Positions 18,366 through 27,449 are shown, numbered from the stretch's first letter. The stretch is DNA of 30,000 bases from Prorocentrum cordatum (GCA_963575745.1 CAUYUJ010014336.1:236097-266096), one strand, 5' to 3'. Notes: generated by a model from the letters alone, not told the origin. Numbers and translations: made by a program.

Positions 18366-18699
18366 TGGGGTAAGTCAGCGTTGAAGTGTGAGGCCGTTGG
18401 AAGCGAACCCCTGGCCTGGCCTACGGACATGGCTGGTGGTGCGACAGGGAGAAGTTGCTTCTAAGGAGAAGGGACGGATGATGAGGTGGAGGCGGAGGAT
18501 CGAGCTTTGGAGGAGGATGAGAAGGAGAAGGAGAAAAAGGAGGAGGAGGCGGAAGAAGACCGATCCCCAAATGCCCCCCTGCGACACCGGAAACAGACTT
18601 CGAGGTGGCCGGATCGTCGCCGCGTCTAGGCCCGTGGAGGCCGCTTCCGGCCCCGGGACAGTCCCAAAAGCTGCTCGGGATGGGGAACGGGCCCTGGGG

Positions 18700-18860
18700 T
18701 TAGGTCGGGTCTGTCCCCCTACAAGGGGATTTTTGACGAAAGTAAAAGATACCCCCCAAATACCCCCCAACAAATTCAACAATGGTAAAAAATAGTCCCC
18801 AGACTATTTGTTTTGACTATCTTTGAATTTTCCTCCTGTAGAGGCCCAGGCCCAACTTAA
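18700..18860. mobile_element. TTAA-type MITE, copy 2
   Basis: Left end TTAGGTCGGGTCTGTCCCCC, right end TTAA with complement GTTGGGCCTGGGCC. It contains the palindromic AATAGTC...GACTATT also found in copy 3. The left flank is TTAG instead of TTAA. Confidence 0.75.
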
Positions 18861-18892
18861 CCCTGGGGGCCTCCGACGTGGTGCGTCTTTCG

Positions 18893-19215
18893 CGACGCGG
18901 TCCCCCAGAAGTCCCTCTCGGGGGACCGGGCGTCGCTCTCCCGAGGAGCTGTTGGGTGGCCCGGGGGCCTCAGTCGCGGCCCGCGGAGGCCGGACACTGG
19001 CAGACCATGGCGTCTCGTCTATTTTGTTTTTCGCGGCGCGAGCCTGAAGTTTTTGGTGCTCGCATCAAGCCCAGACATGCGACAACCAAATTTTTCAAGA
19101 CGCGGTCCCCAAGAGTCCCAACCCTTTCCCCGGGACCGGTTTTTCATCCCGAGCTGTTCTTTGACAGCCACGGGGTCCCGGGGAGGCCCCCCGGAGGCCG
19201 AAAAGTGGCCGGAGA
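18893..19215 (+). repeat. GCGGTCCCC(A)AGAGTCCC repeat, two copies
   Basis: The second copy (19095-19215) is clear: GACGCGGTCCCCAAGAGTCC, CCCCGGGACCGGTTTTT, GACAGCCACGGGGTCCC, GGAGGCCGAAAA. The first (18893-18990) is a more diverged relative. Better relatives lie at 25806-25930 and 27900-28015. There is no coding potential. Confidence 0.65.
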
Positions 19216-19266
19216 CGTGCCGCCCTGATTGCTTATACGACGCGATCATGCCTGGGAAAGTCTGGG

Positions 19267-19381
19267 CATTGCTCGGACGTCCACTCCCTGTCGGTTTCGT
19301 GCGTGGTTCTTTCGCCACATGATCAAGGATGCTCCTCGATGGCCCTCGCCGAGAAAAAATGCACACGTCTGAGCGATGCCA
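19267..19381 (+). mobile_element. ATCGCTCGGGCG-family inverted-repeat element, copy 2
   Basis: Termini CATTGCTCGGACGT and ACACGTCTGAGCGATGCC. The interior GATGCTCCTCGATGGCCCTC is identical in large part to the other copies. A TCC tract follows 50 bp downstream. Confidence 0.75.
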
Positions 19382-19387
19382 GGAGGT

Positions 19388-19835
19388 CACTCTGGCGAAG
19401 GGCCCCTCCTCCCCCCCCCCTTCCCCATCATAACTCCTCCTCCTCCTCCTCCTCCTCCTCCTCCTCCTCCTCCTCCTCCTCCTCCTCCTCCTCCTCCCCC
19501 TCCTCCCCCTCCTCCCCCTCCTCCTCCTCCTGCCTGGGAAAGTCACTCTGGCGAAGGGGGCCCCTCTTGCGCGCAGCCGATCCGGGGCCCCCCGCCGGCT
19601 GCACCCGACGAAGGGCCCGAGCGGCGGGGGGGGCGGCGCCCCCTGCGGGAGTGCCCGCCGGAGGGGCGGGCGCGCCCCGAGGGGGGTGACCTCAGCGGAG
19701 GGCGAAGGGGGCCTTCCTCCTCCTCCTCCTCCTCCTCCTCCTCCTCCTCCTCCTCTCCTCTCCTCCTCCTCCTCCTCCCCCTCCCCCTCCCCTTCCTCCT
19801 CCTCCTCCTCCTTCTCCTCTTCTTCCTCCTCCACG
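19388..19835 (+). repeat. TCC tracts flanked by a duplicated GTCACTCTGGCGAAGG segment
   Basis: TCACTCTGGCGAAGGG and CCCCTC occur at 19387-19408 and 19541-19565, on either side of the (TCC)n run at 19436-19530. A second TCC run is at 19722-19835. GC-rich, CCGCC-type sequence fills the gap. The open frames are low complexity. Confidence 0.85.
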
Positions 19836-19869
19836 TCTTCGCAAAGACCTCCCCCCCCCCCAAGGGGAA

Positions 19870-20120
19870 GCCCGAGAGGGGCCCTGACCCTGTAGGGCCC
19901 CTTTCGGACCTCTGCTGGCTCCAGCAGGGGCCCTCATCGCAGGGGCCCCTCGGGGCCCCCTTTTGGGCCCCTGCTGGCTCCCAAAGGGCCCCCTTCGGTT
20001 GCCCCTTTTGGACCCCTCTTGGCTCCAAAAAGGACCCTGCAGGGTCCCTGCCGTTTCTTCGCCCCCCATTGGGATCACCCCCCCTTGACACCCTCCCGAG
20101 CACCTCGCTCCTCTCTCCTG
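19870..20120. repeat. Degenerate GGGGCCCC(T)TTTTGG repeats
   Basis: Alternating GGCCCC, TTTTGG and CTGGCTCC words with many short palindromes. It resembles the CCAAGAG-type region at 11600-12200 in style but not in unit. No gene. Confidence 0.55.
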
Positions 20121-20322
20121 CCCTTTTCCTCACCGTCTCCTGCTTCTTTCTCTGTTCGCTCTCGCCTCTGTGGTTTCTGCTCTTCTGCCTCCTTTCGATC
20201 CTGTATTCGCCTTTCCTCTTCTTCTTCTCCTTCATCTTTCCCTCCGCTGGACACCCTCCACTGGAGTGCTCCACCAATCTGTGTCCAGTGGAAGGCGTCT
20301 CTGCCACTCTGCTGTCGCCGCC

Positions 20323-20445
20323 TCAGTTTCCGTAGAAGGGCATGTTCTGCCGCTGGCCCGCCATCTCGTAAGGCGACGGCTTCCGGCCACTGACTCCGCC
20401 GGCCGCGTTCGCCTTCTCCTCCATCTCCTCGGAGAATCGTTTTAC
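20323..20445 (-). CDS. Possible terminal exon of a minus-strand host gene
   Basis: About 40 codons on the minus strand ending in TGA (20325-20323). The peptide contains RFSEEMEEKANAAGG and SPYEMAGQRQNMPFYGN at its C-terminus. From the RFSEE segment on, nearly all codons end in G or C. A CAG acceptor-like site is at about 20446 on the minus strand. A strong hairpin follows the stop codon (20244-20300 on the plus strand, CTGGACACCCTCCACTGGAG and its partner). Upstream sequence on this strand is GGAGAT low complexity. The family is not recognised. Confidence 0.45.
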   Translation of the reverse strand, partial: VKRFSEEMEEKANAAGGVSGRKPSPYEMAGQRQNMPFYGN

Positions 20446-20654
20446 TGGTGGCCTGGGCCCCTCTGGCCATCCCACGCCCTCCCATCTCCATCTCAATCTC
20501 CATCTCCACCCACCCACCCACGTTCCCTCCCATCTCCATCTCCCCATCCTCACTGGCGTGGCCACCCAGGTGGGGACACATGCCTGCTCCTTCGGGCTTC
20601 GCGGGGCCTCTCCCCACCGAGGAGGGCAGGCCGGTGTGGCTGAGACACCCTGTG

Positions 20655-20860
20655 GCACGCCCGGAATGGGTGCGTAAACAAGGGGTACGATGCCGAATAG
20701 CAATCGTTGCCCAACATCGACAGCGGCCGCTTTTTGGCAGGCGACTTTTGTCTCGAATGGGCAACGCTCTTGGTGACACCGACAGCGAATCCTGGTCAAA
20801 GTGGGCGGGAACTGCTGTCGGTTCTCGTCCCCATTTTTCCATAACCATTTCGATCGTGCA
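20655..20860 (+). mobile_element. CGCCCGAAATGGG-family MITE, copy 1 (diverged)
   Basis: Shares in order CGCCCGGAATGGG, GGGGTACGATGCC, GCCCAACA, CAGCGGCCGC, TGTCTCGAATGGG and GACAGCGAATCCTGGTCAAA with the copies at 27240-27449 and 29791-29960. Its right end keeps ATAACCATTTCG only. Confidence 0.75.
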
Positions 20861-21204
20861 GAACCATTGCCCAAAAGGGACCGGGACAGGCTACCTGCGG
20901 CAGAAGCCGGGCGTCTTGAAAGAGATCGAGGCGGCTGGATCGAGGCGGCTGGATCGTCACCAGCCTCGGCTTCTCTTGGCTGGTATCAAGCTCCAAGGCC
21001 GTCAGAGCGCGTTCCGTGTCAGATCATGGGGGCCTCCCATGCCATCCTGCTGGCCCTTGCGAATCGACACTCACCGACGCTTGTCGACGCGACTGGACGC
21101 AATATCGGCGCTTCCTCATCGGGTACCAGACGCGAACCCACGCTCGTGCACTCCGTGTAGCACCCCGCAGTTGCGGGTAAGAGTGATGGGGGCGGGCGTG
21201 AAGT

Positions 21205-21325
21205 GCGTCGCGGGTGGGTCGCGCGCGGGTGGCGGGTGGGTCGCAGATGGGTCGCGGGTGGGTCGCGGGGGAGTCACCGGTGGGTCGCGGGGGGGTCGCG
21301 GTTGGGTCGCGGGACGGGTCACGAA
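21205..21325 (+). repeat. GGTGGGTCGCG minisatellite
   Basis: About ten units of an 11-bp GGTCGCGGGTG motif with small variants. Open frames here are repeat products. The flanking 20870-21690 shows no convincing gene. Confidence 0.93.
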
Positions 21326-21694
21326 TGGGACGACGACAACAAACAACAACGCAACAACAGGTCGCACCGCGGAACCCTACTTCAACCGCGTACCCAAGGG
21401 CAGCGAAGGACCGTTCGGCCCCCCCACTCCGACCAACACGGAACTGCGAGGACACACAAGGCTCCCGTGAGCTGCGACCGAAAGAACGCATCGGGATGAA
21501 GAGCCCGCCTGGGGAGGAAGCCATTACTGGGATCAAATCGTGAGGTAAGACGAAGCCAGGACTGGGACGAAGCAGCAACTGAGATCTGGCGGTTCTGGAG
21601 AATGTGTCGGGCGCCGCGGCGTTCTCAAGGCGTTACAGAACGCTCTGAGAACGAGCCGGAACGATTGGAACGGACTTATCCTCGTGTGCCCGAG

Positions 21695-21818
21695 ACTGAG
21701 GAAACCAAAAGGTACCGATACCGCTACTCCCTGGACCTCTCCAGGGGTGTGTTCTGACGAGGATTTCGAGGCGAACCCAGTGGTGGCGACGAGGGCCTCC
21801 CAGGAGGTCCAGCAACGG
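21695..21818 (+). repeat. Dispersed repeat pair, copy 1
   Basis: Matches 25437-25555 over about 115 bp: GATACCGCTACTCCC, GACCTCTCC, GGGGTG-GTTCTGAC, ATTTCGAGGCGAA-CCAG and GGTGGCGACGAG in the same order. No terminal repeats are seen and the function is unknown. Confidence 0.75.
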
Positions 21819-21884
21819 ACAAAACGAGGGACGGGAACGGTAGCGGATGGTGGGATCGTCAGCTTTTCGTCCTCTGTCCCTAGA

Positions 21885-22140
21885 GGCCTCCTAGATGGGG
21901 TCCGAGTAGATGGGGTCGGGGGATCTCACCGCATCGCCGATACATCGACGATGCATCGCTGATGCATCGGCGATGCATCGGCCATGCACTGGCGACCTCA
22001 GCGATCCATCGGCGTTGGCGTGGAGAAAATCGAGCCCCACATCGAGCCGCATCGTCGATGCATTGCCGATGAGTCGCCGATGCATCGGCGATGCGGCGCG
22101 ATCCTCCGACCCCACCTACTCCGATCCCATCTAGGAGGCC
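21885..22140. mobile_element. 256-bp MITE with TAGA target duplication
   Basis: Terminal inverted repeats of 41 bp (37 of 41 matching) start GGCCTCCTAGATGGG. TAGA flanks both ends (21881-21884 and 22141-22144). The interior is made of variants of the self-complementary decamer CGATGCATCG, about ten times. It encodes nothing. Confidence 0.88.
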
Positions 22141-22282
22141 TAGAGTCCCAGCCCCACCCGATGAGGTCCAGGGGCCCACGCATCGAGAGAGGGCGGAGCG
22201 CAGGGTGCCTCGGCCCGGACGGGGCATGTTCTGCAGGCGGCGACGGCCCGTGTCTCCGAGGACGTTTCCTCGCCCATCTCTT

Positions 22283-22326
22283 CGGGAGCGGCCAAGAGGG
22301 GGGTGTCCAAGGGGGGGGGGCGCAAA
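22283..22326 (+). repeat. GGGAGCGGCCAAGAGGGGGG repeat, copy 1
   Basis: The same 40-odd bases, including GTGTCCAAG and a G run, occur at 29958-30000, where they abut a broken MITE. The segment to 22630 has no supported gene. Confidence 0.8.
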
Positions 22327-22633
22327 TCATGACCGGCGGCATGTGCGCGGCCCAGCGGGGGGGCCAGGGACGTAATGAATTAAGAAGAGGCGCCATGAAA
22401 TCTGGGGAAATATCATGACCCCCGCCATGATATCCACCCCCCCCTAGTCATCACCCCCCTCGTTTCCTCCCCCATCTCTGGTTAATTCAAGCTTCGCGCG
22501 GCCCGCTTAGCTTCGACCGGAAGAGGTGCGCTCTCGACCCGCGAATCAAAAGAAGCCGTGTTTCCGAGGACGTGGCCGGGAGTCATGAGGCGAGGTGGGG
22601 GGGTGATCCGGGCCCAGGGAGATCGCTGTGCTC

Positions 22634-22828
22634 TTAAGTCGGGCCTGTCCCCCTACAAGGGGGATCTTCGACGAAAAATAAAAAAAACTTCCCACAAATA
22701 ATCAAAAAATAGTCCCAAAAATAGTCTGGAGACTATTTTTTGTATTTTTTTTGGCCTTTGGGGGCATTTTTGGGGTATTCTTTATTTTTCGTCGAAAACC
22801 CCCCTGTAGGGGGACAGGCTCGACTTAA
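22634..22828. mobile_element. TTAA-type MITE, copy 3 (best preserved)
   Basis: 195 bp, TTAA at both ends. Inverted termini of about 45 bp read GTCGGGCCTGTCCCCCTACA and, in complement on the right, GTCGAGCCTGTCCCCCTACA. The CGACGAAAAATAAA subterminal part is also inverted. TTAA termini are characteristic of piggyBac-type transposition. Confidence 0.88.
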
Positions 22829-23149
22829 CTGTGCTCCCAAACCATGCTCCTGGGGAGATGCCGCGACCGGGCCCAGCTGGAGCACAGGGATGCGCTCCCG
22901 CTGCCGCCCCAAAACGGCCCCGGGACTCCGAGCAGACAGTCACGATACCCCCGAGAGGCTTCCAAGAGTACGCCAGGACTTCACAACTTCGGGTTCTGTA
23001 GACTCTTCCCATACAGTCACATTCGAGGAAAGCATATAATTACCAACCATATTGAACACCTAGTGCTTTTGATTGGGAGAGACAACTCACGCCCCTGGAA
23101 GCAATAGACTTCCCAACGATTGTTACCGGGAGCCGTCCTTGAGGATTCT

Positions 23150-23490
23150 CCAAGAGCATGGTTGGCCACAACTCGGTACGATCTGGGCACCCCTGGAATG
23201 AACGCCTTCGGCGAGGTGCAGCTGCTGGAGAGCATCCTGGAGCGGGAAAGCCTACAGGAAGCGACGGAGACGTCCGAAAGTCTCGAACTCCAAACTTCGC
23301 AGGGCCTGTCCCACCCCTGACCCATCCCTCCCTCATGTTGCTCCCAACAACGCGCATCCAAGGAGGTGCAGTCGGCCCGCATCAGAAGGATGCGCGAGAA
23401 GGATGCAAGGGCCTTGGGTGCCCATCTCGAAGCTTTTCGAGCGGAGCGCGGCAAACGAACGTGGCCGAGGATGGGCCGAGGAGGCAGGGA
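23150..23490 (+). pseudogene. Host exon-like coding segment with one in-frame stop
   Basis: One frame is coding-like on both sides of a single TGA at 23318-23320. The first part includes GMNAFGEVQLLESILERESL. The second includes SARIRRMREKDARALGAHLE. Third positions favour G/C in the first part. The gap around the stop (about 23295-23340) is pyrimidine-rich and could be a short intron whose length keeps frame; otherwise the gene is broken. The composition is helical and charged. The family is not recognised, and the ends are not defined. Confidence 0.45.
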
Positions 23491-23658
23491 TGCCAGCGTA
23501 CCCTCGGGAAGGATGCCCATCCTTCTTCTGCGGGCTGGCTGTACCGGAGGGCAGCGGAACAGCAGGGGAGCGGGGCCGCCGCGGCGCGCTCTGCAGCACC
23601 TCGGCGCTGCCTCCCGCCGCGCGGCGCAGCACTTCGGGCCCCCTGGGATCGTGTGGTA

Positions 23659-23834
23659 CAGTCGGGGCCTTGACCTAAGGAACCCTGAATAAGGAACGAG
23701 GCCCCTTTTTTCCATAAGTTAAACTTCGATTTCCTATCGAAAACATAAGGAACACCTGAGGCAAGCTGTGAAACACTTAAGGAACGCGGAGCCCCTCCCC
23801 AACCAAAAGGGTTCCCTCTTCAGGGCCCCGACTG
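23659..23834. mobile_element. TA-flanked MITE, second copy
   Basis: 176 bp, termini CAGTCGGGGCCTTGA and TCAGGGCCCCGACTG, TA on each side (23657-23658, 23835-23836). It is homologous along its length to 17574-17750. There is no long flanking duplication here. Confidence 0.85.
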
Positions 23835-23836
23835 TA

Positions 23837-24010
23837 ACGCACCGCGTGGTGACTTCAGAAATCCCAACGACCTCCCCGCGCGGTCCGCCACTCCACGGCT
23901 TCGGGACCGCGGATGCCCCAGCCGCTCGAGACGCCCTCGGAGCACGACCCCAGTCCCAAAAACCGCGCGGTGACCCCGCATCCCCGGCGACTCACCACGC
24001 GGTGTGGTCA
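23837..24010. mobile_element. CACCGCGTGGTGA inverted-repeat element
   Basis: Ends GTAACGCACCGCGTGGTGA and, in complement on the right, GTGACCACACCGCGTGGTGA. Only one copy is seen and no clear target duplication is visible. It starts at the very end of the preceding TA-flanked MITE. Confidence 0.5.
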
Positions 24011-24023
24011 CCACTCCGTTTGG

Positions 24024-24212
24024 TGACGAACGAGCAACACACACCCATACCCATAGGGGGGTCGTTGGGAGGAGGACTGGCTATGGGTATGGGTGCGGGT
24101 TGTCGGACCCTGGGGAACGCTCCCGGTCGAGCGGGGACCCCCATCCGACAACACGCAACCATAGCCCTCTCCGACCCCCCTATGGGTATGGGTGTGTGTT
24201 GTTAGTTCGTCA
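24024..24212. mobile_element. 189-bp MITE with GTTTGG target duplication
   Basis: Inverted termini of 41 bp (39 matching) start TGACGAAC and include ACACACCCATACCCATAGGG. GTTTGG is duplicated at 24018-24023 and 24213-24218. A second, inner inverted repeat (CTATGGGTATGGGTGCGGGT with its partner) makes it strongly foldable. Confidence 0.9.
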
Positions 24213-24493
24213 GTTTGGGGGCCCCCGAAGCAACCATTCCCGAGAGTGCTCCTGGAAACTGCCCATGAGGACCCTCCATTCGGCGGCGCGCCGAGGGGGG
24301 AAGTTCGACGCTGTCGGATGCTTTCGTTGGTCCCCGAGGCTTTCCAGCCTCGGGGCGCTGTCCAGCAGCTGCGTCTCGTCGAGGATGCCCTGCAGGGTGC
24401 CCGGATCGTCGCGAGCGGCCGCCCAAGATCCGAGAGCTGTCTCCCGAACAGCAAGCTCGGCGGCACGCCGAGAGTGCCCCGAGAAGCCCTCCA
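24210..24493 (-). CDS. Minus-strand host exon truncated by a MITE
   Basis: The minus strand has a long pyrimidine tract ending in TTCTGAGCAG just above 24493, then an open frame of about 94 codons with strong G/C third-position bias. The peptide includes RRAAELAVRETALGSWAAAR, LQGILDETQLLDSAP and AEWRVLMGSFQEHSREWLL, which look like a soluble helical protein. The frame ends in TGA at 24212-24210, and these three bases are the first bases of the MITE terminus, so the element ends the coding frame. No downstream donor is evident before it. The family is not recognised. The opposite strand is also open but less biased. Confidence 0.55.
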
Positions 24494-24552
24494 CTGCTCA
24501 GAAGGCGGGAGGGGGAGCTCGGAGAGACGAGAACAGAAAGAGAAAACCACGT

Positions 24553-24712
24553 AAACATAAGCTTTTGGCGCTCCGCGCGGATTTCATGGATTCGCGCTGG
24601 ATCCCCCTCCCTGGCGCACGGAGCGCGCCGGGGGCGGCGCCGGAAGCGCCGCCGGGGGACCCAGGCGCGGATCCAAGAAATCCGCGCGGAGCGCCAAACA
24701 AATATGTTCATG
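24553..24712. mobile_element. Foldback element, copy 2
   Basis: Arms of about 55 nt: the left includes TTTTGGCGCTCCGCGCGGAT and the right is its complement, ending GCGGAGCGCCAAACAAATAT. The centre is a second GC palindrome (GGCGGCGCC...GGCGCCGCC-like). It is the same family as 560-722. Confidence 0.8.
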
Positions 24713-25436
24713 TTTTTTCTTATTCGAGAGAAGCCGTCTGTCTTCGGAGAAGGCTTAAACAGCTTATCAGAAGGCCGGGGCTTGTGAGCCTTCTGAGAAG
24801 GCCGAACCTGTCTTTAGCGTTCGGGGCGCCGCCGATGTTGTTGAATGGTACTGGGGTATATGAGCAGCATCCCACATAACCGCAACATTCCCAAACATGC
24901 CGGAGGAAATCCGCCACCAAGACACTGCAGGGGCGCGGGTCTCATGACTTCTCTCCAACTCGCATCCAGAGAGCGCGCGGCATTCCCACCGCTGATCCAT
25001 GGAGCTCCTCATAAGGATTATCCAGGCAAGTAGCTGGGAATGCTGCGTGTGCTTAGTCGTTTCAAATGCATCCCTCTACCCATGGCCCACAACCCAGGCA
25101 CGGTGGCGAGATATCCTGAAATACCCTTCAACAAGCTTTCCAGGAACATCATCCGTCTGTGCCTGCTTGGGGGCTCTTGGGATTTGGGATTGCTCCTTGG
25201 GTCCGTGGGGGCCGTCTCGGGCGGCTCCCGGGCCGCGCCGGGCCCACCTGGAAGCCTCGCGCGGCAACTTTGGGGGGCACCTGAGCTGTCTTGGTGGCCC
25301 TCCTGGGGTGCACTTGGGCCGTCTGGAAACCGGGGGAAGCCTGCCGGCCCGAGTCCTTCCGTGCACATATGCGTGTGTACATCTTTTGTTTGCCTCGCCG
25401 ACAGATCGGCGACAGGGCCACGATAGCGAATCCGAA
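24713..25436. other. No firmly supported gene
   Basis: Minus-strand open frames (for example one containing RRMMFLESLLKGISGYLATV near 25070-25140) read like protein, but third-position bias is weak and homology is not recognised. They may be remnants of an element. Confidence 0.3.
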
Positions 25437-25555
25437 CGTTCCTGGGCGGATACCGCTACTCCCCAGACCTCTCCGTCTCCTGGGGTGCGTTCTGACCAGA
25501 ATTTCGAGGCGAATCCAGCGGTGGCGACGAGATCCTGCGAGGAGGCCCAAAAAAG
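25437..25555 (+). repeat. Dispersed repeat pair, copy 2
   Basis: Relative of 21695-21818, with GATACCGCTACTCCCCAGACC, GGGGTGCGTTCTGACCAG and GTGGCGACGAGA. It lies directly upstream of the exon candidate at 25612. Confidence 0.75.
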
Positions 25556-25611
25556 GGGACAATGGCTATGGGTACCTTCTCCTCCTCTGCATATAGCTAC
25601 TTGCCCACAGG

Positions 25612-26530
25612 GCGAGCTGGGGCTCATCCGCCGCGGACGCCTCAGTCTACACCTCGCCGCGCACGCCTCGCTGCAGGCTGGGAGGACGCCGGAGTGGGCG
25701 GGCCGTCCGGCGGCCTCCCGCGCGGATGCCAGCGCCGCGCCGCCGCCAGCCGCGCCCGTCGCCCGTTGCGCCCCGGAAACTCCGGAGGCTCCCCAGATAC
25801 GCGACGTTTTGATTTTTTCCATGCGCGGTCCCCAGCAGTCCCGACCCCTTCCCCAGGACCGGTTTTTTATCCGGAGTCGTTTTGTTGACGGTCCCGAGGC
25901 CCGGCGAGGGCCTCCAGAGGCTGAAAACTAGAGAAGGAGAACAAAAACCTCCTGTCGTGATCTTCTCGCAACGCGAGGGGTTCTGGGAGGCTCTGGAGGG
26001 GCGAGAGCTCCTCTTCGGGAAGCGCGTGCTGCGCGTCAAGGACTGCGGCAGCGGCTTTGGGGAGCAGAGAGGGACGAGGAACCATTGGCAGCGACACCTT
26101 CGAGGACCTGGGCGACGCGGAGGCCAAGGACGCTGCTCTGCCCCCCTGCCGCGACGCTCCGGAGGACCCGTCGAGGCTCCATGAGGCCTCAGCGCGGTTG
26201 GAGCTGCTCGTGGCGGCGATGCCAGCGAATGCGACCGCGCTGGACTCTGCCGTGCTGCAAGTCCGCCGCTTCGGCGCCCGATCTGGCCTCGACTCCTTCG
26301 GCGACGCGGCCGACTCTGGCTCCGAGTCCGGCTCCGAGTCCGTCGTCTACGACTCCGAGCCCGGAGACTCAGAGGAGACTCCTGGGCTGGAGCACGAGGA
26401 CTGGACCGACGCGATGAAAGGGAGACCGCTGAGGCCGAGCTGTGCGCGAAGGTACGTTTCGAGGCGGGCGCGCCGTACCACGCCGCGCAAGTTGCGCTGG
26501 ACCGGGTGCAGCAGCTTTTGAGCAGGGACC
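25612..26530 (+). pseudogene. Multi-segment host gene fragment with frame changes
   Basis: Three stretches carry strong coding bias on the plus strand. Segment a (25612-25805) follows the acceptor TTGCCCACAG and begins GELGLIRRGRLSLHLAAHAS. A GCGGTCCCC repeat (25806-25930) separates it from segment b (about 25945-26060; VVIFSQREGFWEALEGREL and FGKRVLRVKDCGSGFGE). Segment c (26060-26410), one frame over, contains TFEDLGDAEAKDAA, then a Ser/Glu/Asp-rich stretch, then LEHEDWTDAM. Segment d (26413-26530) returns to the frame of b with ETAEAELCAK and YHAAQVALDRVQQLL. The frame order for b, c and d is 1, 2, 1, so two compensating indels, short introns or assembly errors are needed. The family is not recognised. 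Confidence 0.45.
25806..25930 (+). repeat. GCGGTCCCCAGCAGTCCC repeat copy
   Basis: Relative of 19095-19215 and 27900-28015, with shared CAGGACCGGTTTTT, TTGACGGTCCC and GGCCTCCAGAGGC-like end. It falls between two coding-like segments, as an intronic insertion would. Confidence 0.65.
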
Positions 26531-26722
26531 GACCGTCCCCGCATTTCTATAGACCTGCCACGAAATATTCTTAGACCCCAGAAATGTTCCAAGAACAATC
26601 ACACTGTTCTTAGAACATAACCCCGATGTGTTAAGACAGGACAGGCGGAGCCAGACGTGTTCTGAGAGCATCTCGTGCAGACCACACAAAAGGCTCTTAG
26701 GACATTCTCTGGTGGGCCTACA

Positions 26723-26902
26723 GGCGAGCCAGGACGCTTCGCCACTGCTCGACGCTTCAGGAGGAGGCCCGCGCCGCTCGTGCGGCGACGCGGGGCATCA
26801 GGAGGGCAGCACGGCGTCCGATGCGCCGAAGGAGTCCGTCCCCTCCTCCTCCTCCTCCTCCTCCTCCTCCTCCTCCTCCTCCTCCTCCTCCTCCTCCTCC
26901 TC

Positions 26903-26930
<28 letters not shown>
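26723..26930 (+). repeat. Exon-like segment running into a (TCC)n tract
   Basis: After an acceptor-like GGGCCTACAG the plus strand is open (SQDASPLLDASGGGPRR, HQEGSTASDAPKESVP) with G/C-rich third positions, then enters (TCC)n at 26842-26930, which would read as poly-Ser. It may be a disordered host exon or coincidence. Confidence 0.4.
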
Positions 26931-26936
<6 letters not shown>

Positions 26937-26938
26937 GG

Positions 26939-27069
26939 CCATCGCTCGGGCGTGCCATCCCTGTGATTTTTTGTTGGTCTCGTGCGCGGCTTTTTCGCAG
27001 GATGACCCAGGATGCTCCTGAAGAAATCCCCGCCGAGAGAAAGTGTGCACACGCCCGAGCGATACCAAG
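26939..27069 (+). mobile_element. ATCGCTCGGGCG-family inverted-repeat element, copy 3
   Basis: Termini GGCCATCGCTCGGGCGTG and, in complement on the right, CTTGGTATCGCTCGGGCGTG. It starts directly at the end of a (TCC)n tract. The sequence from 27070 to 27239 has a short coding-like frame (VLRQLRATLQLDAFAPLVGE) of unknown identity. Confidence 0.8.
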
Positions 27070-27239
27070 CCTCTGTCCTGCGCCAGTTGCGGGCCACACT
27101 GCAGCTTGACGCCTTTGCGCCGCTGGTGGGCGAGGCGCGTCCCGCACGCGGATCGACGCGCGGACCGCCCATTGGCAGAAACGCTCTGAAGACTTCCTGC
27201 CCTGCCGCATTTTCTCTAGGCTGGCGCACGGGCAATCTT

Positions 27240-27449
27240 TGGACGCCCGAAACGGGTACGGAACGAATGGGTACAATGCCCAACAACAAATGTTGTCCCA
27301 AACCAGCAGCGGTCGCTGTTGGGCAGGCGGCCTTCTGCCTCGAATGGACACAGGCCGCGGCGGCGCGGACAGCGAGTCCTGCTCAAAATGAACAGGATCC
27401 GCTGTTGGGCATTGTACCCCATTCTTTCCATGCCCATTTCGGGCGTCCA
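27240..27449 (+). mobile_element. CGCCCGAAATGGG-family MITE, complete copy
   Basis: 210 bp, from TGGACGCCCG to CGGGCGTCCA. Inverted termini of about 45 bp run through GGGTACAATGCCCAACA. The interior carries CGGCCTTCTGCCTCGAATGG and a GCGAGTCCTG segment. No exact target duplication is seen. Confidence 0.88.

Noticed and set aside
22281-22630. G-run-rich region with ATCATGAC motifs as a regulatory site
   Set aside because: Only homopolymer runs and short inverted words are seen, with no recognisable factor site.
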